DNA of 5,920 nt. Origin: an uncultured Bacilli bacterium. GTDB taxonomy: Bacteria > Bacillota_I > Bacilli_A > RF39 > UBA660. The notes beneath the pieces were generated by a model, which saw only the letters and a program-made list of their open reading frames with translations, was not told the DNA's origin and did not search any database. The position numbers and the translations under genes were made by a program. Positions 1 through 4,795 of the stretch are shown piece by piece. Location: the NCBI GenBank assembly GCA_947626425.1, contig CANQRX010000075.1, forward strand, positions 1-5,920, in the 5' to 3' direction. The first letter of the stretch is position 1; each line of letters opens with the position of its first letter.

Positions 1-1
1 G

Positions 2-166
2 GAATTTAAAATAAGTGATAAAGAAAGTGAAATGGAAAATATGGCCAAAAAAGCCAAGAAACAAATGAAAGAAAAAGAATATTATAAAGAATTAGAATTA
101 GATAAGATAGAAAATATAAAAGAATATGCTTTAGTCTTTTGGGGTAAAAAATGTATTGTTAGATAA
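2..166 (+). CDS. C-terminal fragment of an AAA-ATPase-like / PD-(D/E)XK nuclease family protein
   Basis: The reading frame is open from the window edge and ends at a TAA, giving 54 residues of a protein whose start lies upstream. It begins with E-F-K, which fits the last part of the PD-(D/E)XK catalytic signature (E-x-K). It continues with a lysine- and glutamate-rich helix containing A-K-K-Q-M-K-E-K-E-Y-Y, like the A-x-x-Q-I-x-x-x-x-Y helix near the end of the PDDEXK_9 (DUF1703) domain. It ends with a short strand, YALVFWGKKCIV, typical of the family's extreme C-terminus. The complete gene that follows has the same overall design but is clearly not a close copy. The AAA-like ATPase half is inferred only from the family's usual architecture, since none of it is in the window. 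Biological role unknown. Confidence 0.7.
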   Translation, partial: EFKISDKESEMENMAKKAKKQMKEKEYYKELELDKIENIKEYALVFWGKKCIVR

Positions 167-182
167 ATAAAGGAAAAAAACA

Positions 183-213
183 GGTAGCTTGTGTATAAAC
201 TATGCACACTACC
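183..213 (+). promoter_or_regulatory. Strong hairpin in the leader of the AAA-ATPase-like gene
   Basis: An imperfect palindrome lies between the two AAA-ATPase-like genes. The outer stem is ggtag (183-187) with ctacc (209-213). A two-base bulge (ct, 188-189) follows, then an inner stem tgtgtata (190-197) with tatgcaca (201-208), which has one G-T pair and a three-base aac loop. That makes 13 base pairs in all. No T tract follows, so it is not a standard intrinsic terminator. It lies 9 nt upstream of the Shine-Dalgarno site GAGGAGG (223-229). It could be an mRNA processing or stabilising element, a protein-binding site, or a family-specific repeat. The stem is seen directly; the role is inference. 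Confidence 0.5.
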
Positions 214-235
214 ATAATGAACGAGGAGGGAACTT

Positions 236-1912
236 ATGAAAGAAATACCATATGGAATAATAGATTATAAAGATTTAATTTTTGGAAATTATTATTATAT
301 AGATAAAACAATGTATCTAGAAAAATTAGAAAAAGTTAAAAAAACATTGATTTATTTAAGACCCGGAAGATTTGGAAAAAGTTTATTTACGAGTATGATG
401 TATTACTATTATGATGTAAATAGTAAAGATTTGTTTGAAAAGTTATTTAAAGAAACTTATATATATCAAAATCCAACCTCTTTAAAAAATAATTATTACG
501 TCTTAAAGTTTGATTTTTCTGGACTAACAACTGGAAATAAAAATAAAAAGGAATTAGAAGAGGAATTTAAAGGATGCATAATAACAGGAATTAATAATTT
601 ATGTGACAATTATAATTTAAAATATAATATAGATGAAAATAAAAGTGTTTCTTTGATAATTAAATATTTTTTAAGTTATTTTAAAGGTTTGAAATTAGAC
701 AATAAATTATATATTTTAGTCGATGAATATGACAATTTTACAAATGCGATATTAGAAGGCGATGCAAAACATTTTAAAAGTGTGGTTGGAAATGGCGGAT
801 TTGTTAAAGCTTTCTATGCTGTATTAAAAGAATATATTGGTTTAGGAGTAATCGATCGCTTTTTTGCGACAGGAATATGTCCAATAACTTTAAATAGTAT
901 GACAACAGGCTTTAATATTGCAACTAATATTTCGATCGACATTCGATTTAATAGTATGATTGGTTTAACGCATGAAGAGGTAAAAAAATTGTTAAATGAC
1001 TATGTATCCAAAGAAGATGAAGAAGAAGTATATAATGTCATGTTAGAAAACTATGATGGATATTTATTTAATGAAGAAGCAAATGAAAAAGTATTCAATG
1101 CTACTTTAGTTATGTATTTATTAAGTAATTATGTTGACTTTAAAAAATTACCAAAGGAAATAATGGATGATAATATTGTCTTTAATCGAGGTAAAGTAGG
1201 AAATTTAATAGAATTAAAACATAATCCATACAGTAAAGAAATATTAGAAGAAATACTACTTAATGACCAAGTTAGGGGAAAGCTAAAAAGAAGTTTTGAT
1301 TTAGAGAGCGATTTTGATCGAAATGATATTATAAGTTTATTATATTATTTTGGTTATTTAACAATTGAACCCGATAAGTTTGGTGGTTACTTTTTTAAGA
1401 TACCCAATCGCGTAATGAAAGAAGTGTATGGTAATTACTTTATTTATAAATTAAATCAAATAAATATAAAGTATGATAGTAAAAAAATTGATGAAATTTT
1501 TGATGAAATTATAACTGAAGGAACAATAAGTAAATTATGTAGTTATACAAGTGAAATTTTAGAAAAAATGGATAATCGTGATTATATGCAAATGAATGAA
1601 TTAATAATCAAGATTGTAATGTTTACCCTTTTAATTAATAATGAATATTATTTTGTAAATGATGAACAAGTAAGCAATAATGGTTATATTGATTTATATT
1701 TACGAAAGAAAAATGAATTAGTTAAAGATAATATAATAATTGAATTAAAATACCTTAAAAAAGAAGAATTAAGTGAAAAGAAAATACTTAAAAAATTGAA
1801 TGAAGGAACAGAACAAGTTAAAAGATATGCCGAAGATGAAAGACTAGGGCATTGTCGTAAATATGTGGCAATATATAGTCGTTATGAATGTTTAAAATTA
1901 GAAGAAGTTTAG
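236..1912 (+). CDS. AAA-ATPase-like domain protein with C-terminal PD-(D/E)XK nuclease domain
   Basis: This 558-residue protein has the usual length and layout of the AAA-ATPase-like (PF09820) plus PDDEXK_9 (PF08011) family. The N-terminus shows the family lead-in, Y-Y-Y-I-D-K-T around residue 19, then a Walker A-like loop RPGRFGKS at 42-49; most relatives read RPRRFGKS. Walker B is VDEYD at 162-166. A conserved segment RFFATGICPIT...GFNIATNIS follows. The C-terminal nuclease core shows G-Y-I-D (D486), I-I-E-L-K (E503, K505) and E-Q-V-K-R-Y (526-531), so the catalytic residues look intact. The start is fixed by GAGGAGG six bases before the ATG. There is no signal peptide or membrane segment, so it is presumably cytosolic. 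It follows a related gene fragment, possibly in one transcript. Isoleucine ATA codons look commoner than in tsaB or tsaD, which would fit an accessory, transferred origin. ATP binding and nuclease activity are predictions from motifs; the physiological role is not established for the family. Confidence 0.88.
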   Translation: MKEIPYGIIDYKDLIFGNYYYIDKTMYLEKLEKVKKTLIYLRPGRFGKSLFTSMMYYYYDVNSKDLFEKLFKETYIYQNPTSLKNNYYVLKFDFSGLTTGNKNKKELEEEFKGCIITGINNLCDNYNLKYNIDENKSVSLIIKYFLSYFKGLKLDNKLYILVDEYDNFTNAILEGDAKHFKSVVGNGGFVKAFYAVLKEYIGLGVIDRFFATGICPITLNSMTTGFNIATNISIDIRFNSMIGLTHEEVKKLLNDYVSKEDEEEVYNVMLENYDGYLFNEEANEKVFNATLVMYLLSNYVDFKKLPKEIMDDNIVFNRGKVGNLIELKHNPYSKEILEEILLNDQVRGKLKRSFDLESDFDRNDIISLLYYFGYLTIEPDKFGGYFFKIPNRVMKEVYGNYFIYKLNQINIKYDSKKIDEIFDEIITEGTISKLCSYTSEILEKMDNRDYMQMNELIIKIVMFTLLINNEYYFVNDEQVSNNGYIDLYLRKKNELVKDNIIIELKYLKKEELSEKKILKKLNEGTEQVKRYAEDERLGHCRKYVAIYSRYECLKLEEV

Positions 1913-1928
1913 GATCCCTAGATTTTTT
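1907..1928 (+). terminator. Weak intrinsic terminator overlapping the end of the AAA-ATPase-like gene
   Basis: The stem tagg (1910-1913) / ccta (1917-1920) with a three-base loop can be extended by T-A and G-T pairs to about seven pairs. It is followed by TTTTTT (1923-1928). The stem starts within the gene's last codons and includes the TAG stop. It is short and partly wobble-paired, so termination is likely but probably inefficient. Confidence 0.45.
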
Positions 1929-2222
1929 ATTAAAAAAATAAGAAAAAGGTAAATATTAAATAATTAAACTAGAAATTTTAATTATGTGCCCAAGCAAGTT
2001 TTGAGCAATTCCTATTATTGTTGGAAAGAATTTTAACACAATATATTTATAATTTATGAGAGATTATTGTTGGAAAAACTATCCTTAATCATTTGGACTA
2101 ATCTAAGTTAGTTACAAGTAAAATAATGCACTTAAAAAAGTCATAAATAATCTGTTTTAAAAGCTATATGTTTTAACTAATCAAAAAAAGTGTCAAATAT
2201 AAACAATATTAAGTAAATATAA
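1929..2222. other. AT-rich non-coding stretch upstream of tsaE
   Basis: All frames inspected on both strands are broken by frequent stops, and no recognisable protein fragment, tRNA or rRNA was seen. It contains a 14-bp direct repeat, a small imperfect hairpin near 2093-2117 (actaa/ttagt core), and a TATAAT at 2218-2223 that lacks a convincing -35 box. It may be decayed DNA between the accessory region and tsaE. Confidence 0.6.
2014..2076. repeat. Pair of 14-bp direct repeats, 49 bp apart
   Basis: The word attattgttggaaa occurs exactly at 2014-2027 and at 2063-2076, a start-to-start distance of 49. The intervening bases are unrelated AT-rich sequence. Fourteen identical bases with a GTTGG core are unlikely to be pure composition noise in so short a stretch, but the function is unknown. 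They could be binding sites or the remains of an inserted element. Confidence 0.5.
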
Positions 2223-2252
2223 TTGCTAAGTAGAATTAACATATGTTATGAT
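2223..2252 (+). promoter_or_regulatory. Probable tsaE promoter (extended -10)
   Basis: The -35 box is TTGCTA (2223-2228), followed by an 18-nt spacer and TATGAT (2247-2252), directly preceded by TGT, the extended -10 pattern TGn. Transcription would start near 2259, giving a leader of only about 10 nt before the ATG at 2269. An alternative -10, TATAAT at 2218-2223, has no good -35 partner. Confidence 0.5.
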
Positions 2253-2257
2253 GAGCT

Positions 2258-2264
2258 GGGTGAG
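2258..2264 (+). promoter_or_regulatory. Ribosome binding site that sets the tsaE start
   Basis: GGGTGAG contains GGTGA, which pairs with the UCACC of the 16S 3' end, and sits four bases before the ATG at 2269. The more upstream ATG at 2248 has no Shine-Dalgarno site. It would also lie before the transcription start predicted from the extended -10 box. This site therefore supports the shorter protein. Confidence 0.55.
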
Positions 2265-2268
2265 AAAA

Positions 2269-2721
2269 ATGAACTATAAGTATACATCAAGAAATGAAAA
2301 GGATACCATTTCTTTAGCGCAAAATATTGAAAGTGAAAAATTCCCAAACATGGTTATATGTTTAAATGGGGAATTAGGAAGTGGAAAAACAGTTTTTGTC
2401 AAAGGTTTTGCTTCATCCCTTGAAATTTTTGAAAATATAACTTCCCCAACTTTTAATATTGTTAAAGAATATCATAATGGCGAATTGCCTTTATATCATA
2501 TTGATGCTTATCGTCTTGAAGACCAAAAAGAAAATATTGGAATCAGCGATTATTTTGATAAAGATGGTGTTACCATTATCGAATGGGCTGAATTAATTGA
2601 AGACGAATTACCAAGTGAACGATTAGATATTGAGTTCCGTATTAAAGATGAAAATACGCGAATTTTAATTTTAAAACCACATGGTAAAATGTACGAAGAT
2701 ATTTGTGAATCCATTTTATAA
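2269..2721 (+). CDS. tsaE: tRNA threonylcarbamoyladenosine biosynthesis ATPase TsaE
   Basis: TsaE is the small ATPase that acts on the TsaB-TsaD complex during synthesis of t6A at position 37 of tRNAs reading ANN codons; it is thought to use ATP hydrolysis to reset the complex between turnovers. The protein has 150 residues, normal for the family. It carries the P-loop GELGSGKT (34-41), the switch segment S-P-T-F (59-62), the conserved H-I-D-A-Y-R-L (77-83) and the Walker B-like I-I-E-W (103-106). It resembles Bacillus YdiB throughout, including the L-P-L-Y-H and W-A-E-L-I segments. The start at 2269 is preferred over the ATG at 2248, which would add seven non-conserved residues without a ribosome site. 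In Bacillus this gene sits directly before tsaB. Here a terminator and a toxin-antitoxin relic intervene, so it is probably transcribed alone. Confidence 0.95.
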   Translation: MNYKYTSRNEKDTISLAQNIESEKFPNMVICLNGELGSGKTVFVKGFASSLEIFENITSPTFNIVKEYHNGELPLYHIDAYRLEDQKENIGISDYFDKDGVTIIEWAELIEDELPSERLDIEFRIKDENTRILILKPHGKMYEDICESIL

Positions 2722-2758
2722 ATAATTCGAAAAAATTTTTCTTAAAACTTATCAATCT

Positions 2759-2789
2759 AAAGTTTTACACGTAGTTGTAAGGCTTTTTT
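2759..2789 (+). terminator. Intrinsic terminator of tsaE
   Basis: The stem gttttaca (2762-2769) / tgtaaggc (2776-2783) has a six-base loop and two G-T pairs, and can be extended by aaa/ttt at its base. It is followed by TTTTTT (2784-2789). It lies 37 nt after the tsaE stop, which argues that tsaE is not co-transcribed with tsaB downstream. Confidence 0.75.
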
Positions 2790-3018
2790 GTTTTAAAAAG
2801 TTCATTGTTAAAACCATGCTTTTGGGACGTACTAATTTTTATTATCCATTTTGCTTATCATTTTTATATAACTGCTAATTGGTTGATTTTTTGTTTTATA
2901 TGAATAAAAAGATATTTTATAAGTTACTTTAGTTTGGTCTTTAATAACTATATAGATCAAAGTTAAAAATAAGAACAAAATAATGTAGATGTATATAGTA
3001 GTAGTTGTTAAATTTTTG

Positions 3019-3027
3019 TGCTATTAT
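3019..3027 (+). promoter_or_regulatory. Extended -10 promoter of the antitoxin gene
   Basis: TGCTATTAT matches the extended -10 pattern TGnTATAAT with one mismatch. There is no convincing -35 box at the right distance, though extended -10 promoters often do without one. The start of transcription would fall near 3034, leaving a short leader with the purine-rich ribosome site AGAGAGAG before the ATG at 3053. DinJ-type antitoxins usually repress their own promoter, but no clear palindromic operator is visible here. Confidence 0.45.
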
Positions 3028-3052
3028 TAAAACAGAAAGAGAGAGTTATTTT

Positions 3053-3337
3053 ATGGCTAAAACGACAAGTGCTATTAATGTTAATGTAGATACCCAAATA
3101 AAAGAGGAAGCGACAACTATTTTAAAAGGATTGGGATTAAATATGAGTACATTTATTAATATGGCTTTAATACAAGTAGTTAAAAGAAATGGTTTACCTT
3201 TTGAAGTAAACCCAACACCTAGTAAAGAAATGTTAGAAGCACTACAAGAAGAAAACGAAATGATTAATAATCCTCAAAAATACCCAAGATATAGAAATTG
3301 GGAAGAATTAAAAAGGGCATTATTATCAGATGACTAA
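3053..3337 (+). CDS. RelB/DinJ family antitoxin
   Basis: This 94-residue protein has the form of a type II antitoxin. The N-terminal 50 residues fit the ribbon-helix-helix DNA-binding fold of RelB/DinJ: a polar strand T-S-A-I-N-V-N-V-D (5-13), helix K-E-E-A-T-T-I-L-K-G-L-G-L (18-30), then M-S-T-F-I-N-M-A-L-I-Q-V-V (31-43) and the conserved G-L-P-F-E-V (47-52). The C-terminal part (about 55-94) is charged and contains the motif N-P-Q-K-Y-P-R-Y-R-N-W-E-E-L, as in toxin-wrapping tails of the family. The start at ATG 3053 is chosen because MAKT...INV is the usual family beginning and AGAGAGAG precedes it; an in-frame TTG further upstream adds residues with no resemblance to the family. Its end overlaps by eight bases the start codon of a decayed toxin gene. 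It therefore appears to be an orphan antitoxin, still open and possibly still acting as a DNA-binding regulator. It is DinJ-like, but the exact subfamily is not certain. Confidence 0.85.
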   Translation: MAKTTSAINVNVDTQIKEEATTILKGLGLNMSTFINMALIQVVKRNGLPFEVNPTPSKEMLEALQEENEMINNPQKYPRYRNWEELKRALLSDD

Positions 3338-3551
3338 TCATAAATATGAAGTGGTTTATTCAATTATGTTTAAAAAATCTAAAAATTAATATAGGGAGTG
3401 GCTACAAAAACTCTTTTAACAACATAGATAAGCTTGATAAGTTTAAAAAGGCAAATAAACAAATAAAAATGATTGATGGCATTTTTTTGACTTAGCAAGT
3501 GCGAAACTCGGGTTATATTCTCATATTTTATATAACTTTGAGAATTTTTAA
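3330..3551 (+). pseudogene. Remnant of a YafQ/RelE-type toxin gene
   Basis: An ATG at 3330 overlaps the last eight bases of the antitoxin gene, the normal layout for a DinJ-YafQ pair. It opens MTNHKYEVVYSIMFKKSKN and then stops at 3387, after 19 codons. The beginning resembles the Y-x-V-x-Y-S-x-x-F-K-K-S start of YafQ toxins. In the +1 frame, open across an A6 run (3372-3377), the DNA continues as N-N-I-D-K-L-D-K-F-K-K (codons from 3418), which looks like the D-I-x-K-L-x-x-V-I helix of these toxins. That frame stops at 3493. Back in the first frame, 3489-3551 reads D-L-A-S-A-K-L-G-L-Y-S-H-I-L, weakly like the C-terminal R-T-G-S-H-S-D-L-F. The catalytic middle (the D-H-x-L and R-E-C-H-I-x-P-D-W-L-L segments) is absent. 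The N-terminal match is fairly secure; the C-terminal match is tentative. The toxin, an mRNA endonuclease in the intact family, should be inactive here. Confidence 0.65.
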
Positions 3552-3556
3552 TTTAT

Positions 3557-3606
3557 AATGCTTTGGGTCAATTTAGGTAAAAAATTTTGAAATAAAGCAT
3601 TTTTTA
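3557..3606. terminator. Terminator-like hairpin between the toxin relic and tsaB
   Basis: The outer stem aatgctttg / taaagcatt (3557-3565 with 3593-3601, last pair G-T) encloses an inner tcaa/ttga stem. TTTTT follows on the plus strand. The large structured loop is unusual for a strong terminator. It sits where transcription from the antitoxin promoter would be expected to end before the tsaB promoter. Confidence 0.5.
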
Positions 3607-3720
3607 TTCATTGTTTCTTAATTGTTTTAACAAAAAGTTATTAATAAGTTAAAATTTCATGTTTTTTTAGAAAGTTTTGTTGAAAGATAAATTAAGTCCA
3701 AAAAGTAGTTTTTTTATTTG

Positions 3721-3749
3721 CAGACAAACCCCACTTTTTGTTATATAAT
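3721..3749 (+). promoter_or_regulatory. Promoter of the tsaB-rimI-tsaD operon
   Basis: The -35 box CAGACA (3721-3726, matching the GACA of TTGACA) is separated by exactly 17 nt from a perfect TATAAT (3744-3749). Transcription should begin near 3756, giving a leader of about 39 nt that holds the strong GAGGAGGT ribosome site (3780-3787). An eight-base inverted repeat (caaaaagt 3699-3706 / actttttg 3733-3740) brackets the -35 box and spacer. Confidence 0.65.
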
Positions 3750-3794
3750 ATTTATGCAATTTGATAGTTTAATGCTTACGAGGAGGTAGTTGAT

Positions 3795-4364
3795 GTGATA
3801 ACTTTATTTATAGATACTCATGAAAAAAAAATAATTATAGCTATTTTAAAAGATGAAAAAATTATTAGTCAAAAAATTGTTGATGAACAACTAAACCATA
3901 GTCGAATTTGCTTACCAACCATTATTGAAGTTTTAAAAGAATCTAATGTGACTTGTCAAGATTTATCCGATATTGTTGTTGTTAATGGCCCCGGTTCTTT
4001 TACGGGGGAACGTTTAGGGGTAACTATTGCTAAAACTCTTGCTTACACCTTAAACATTCCTATTCGAACAATGACAAGTTTAGAAACAACCTTAGCAAAT
4101 GTTGAATTAAAACAAGATAGTTTTTTAGCTTTAGAAGAAAAAAATGGTTATTTTATCGCTCAGTTTAACTCGTTAAAAGAACTTATTTCTGATTATACTT
4201 ACTTAACAAAAGAAGAATTTAATAATTTTAAAGAAAATAAAGAGATTATTTATGCAGGAAATTATGATGTTTCGTGGTCCGTAAAATATGCCCATCAAAA
4301 GAAACCAATTAATCCTCATCAAGTAAATCCTTTTTATGTAAAAAAAATCGAGGTGGAAAAATGA
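3795..4364 (+). CDS. tsaB: tRNA threonylcarbamoyladenosine biosynthesis protein TsaB
   Basis: TsaB is the ASKHA-fold partner that dimerises with TsaD and is needed for t6A formation on tRNA; TsaE binds across this dimer. The N-terminal domain is well conserved: the L-F-I-D-T-H strand at 4-9 and the signature NGPGSFTG at 64-71, continuing E-R-L-G-V-T-I-A-K-T-L-A-Y. The protein is 189 residues, against about 230 in E. coli or Bacillus, so the C-terminal domain is reduced. Translation starts at GTG 3795, because conservation begins immediately after it. The ribosome site GAGGAGGT lies seven bases upstream. An ATG two bases earlier (3793) is followed at once by TGA, so it cannot encode this protein. 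The gene ends in ATGA, overlapping the rimI start, and is the first gene of a three-gene operon. Confidence 0.92.
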   Translation: MITLFIDTHEKKIIIAILKDEKIISQKIVDEQLNHSRICLPTIIEVLKESNVTCQDLSDIVVVNGPGSFTGERLGVTIAKTLAYTLNIPIRTMTSLETTLANVELKQDSFLALEEKNGYFIAQFNSLKELISDYTYLTKEEFNNFKENKEIIYAGNYDVSWSVKYAHQKKPINPHQVNPFYVKKIEVEK

Positions 4365-4795
4365 TCGAACAAGCAGTAACGAAAGATTATGAACAAATAT
4401 ATCAATTAGGGAATTTATTACATGACAATTTTGAAAATAAATATAATTTTCAAGAACTACAAAAGGAACCATATTTTCATTTATTAGTTTATAAAGAAAA
4501 TAACCAAGTTTTAGGCTTTTTATCTTATGTTAAGCTTTTAGAGACAGTCGATATTTTAGATATTGTGGTAGATGAACAAAATCGCCATCAAAAAATTGCC
4601 ACTAATTTAATTGATTATATGATTTCAGGTTTAGACGAAAATGATGCTATTTTACTAGAAGTAGCAACGGAAAATCAAATAGCTATTTCTCTTTATGAAA
4701 AGTTTGGTTTTAAGATTATTCATACACGTAAAAAATACTATGGCAAAAAAGATGCCTATGTTATGGAGAGGGTTGTTAACAATGAAGGACATTAA
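4361..4795 (+). CDS. rimI: RimI-like GNAT N-acetyltransferase
   Basis: This 144-residue GNAT-family protein matches RimI, which in E. coli acetylates the N-terminal alanine of ribosomal protein S18 using acetyl-CoA. Visible features are the beta4 strand L-D-I-V-V-D (66-71), the acetyl-CoA loop R-H-Q-K-I-A (75-80), L-L-E-V (98-101), whose E100 corresponds to the RimI general base, and N-Q-I-A-I-S-L-Y-E-K-F-G-F (105-117), whose Y112 corresponds to the general acid. The Y-Y-G-K-K-D-A-Y-V-M end is typical of RimI. The normal loop is Q/R-x-x-G-x-G/A; here the first glycine is lysine (K78). The start overlaps the tsaB stop (ATGA) with GAGGTGG just upstream. The end overlaps tsaD by 14 bases, so translation of all three is probably coupled. 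The assignment rests on sequence resemblance and on its place between tsaB and tsaD, as in Bacillus; the actual substrate is not shown. Confidence 0.85.
   Translation: MIEQAVTKDYEQIYQLGNLLHDNFENKYNFQELQKEPYFHLLVYKENNQVLGFLSYVKLLETVDILDIVVDEQNRHQKIATNLIDYMISGLDENDAILLEVATENQIAISLYEKFGFKIIHTRKKYYGKKDAYVMERVVNNEGH

Noticed and set aside
1929..2222. Possible CRISPR, tRNA or small RNA in the long gap
   Set aside because: There are only two short repeat copies with no regular array, no cloverleaf with a T-loop motif, and no terminator-bounded RNA unit.
2248..2268. Earlier ATG for tsaE
   Set aside because: It adds seven non-conserved residues, has no ribosome site and overlaps the likely -10 box.
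2832..3020. Minus-strand open stretch of 62 codons with a hydrophobic run (I-Y-I-I-L-F-L-F-L-T-L-I-Y) like a membrane helix
   Set aside because: There is no ATG near its beginning, no ribosome site and no recognised family. AT-rich DNA easily spells hydrophobic residues. A membrane-gene fragment cannot be excluded, but it is not supported.
3005..3052. TTG-initiated extension of the antitoxin
   Set aside because: It overlaps the extended -10 promoter, shows no family similarity, and the ATG at 3053 begins the conserved domain.
4203..4472. Minus-strand open frame of 89 codons
   Set aside because: It lies across tsaB and rimI on the opposite strand, has no ribosome site or family resemblance, and is explained by the AT-rich coding of the real genes.
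4695..4781. Upstream extension of tsaD by 29 codons
   Set aside because: These codons overlap the conserved end of rimI in another frame and do not resemble TsaD; family homology and the GGAGAGGG site point to the ATG at 4782.
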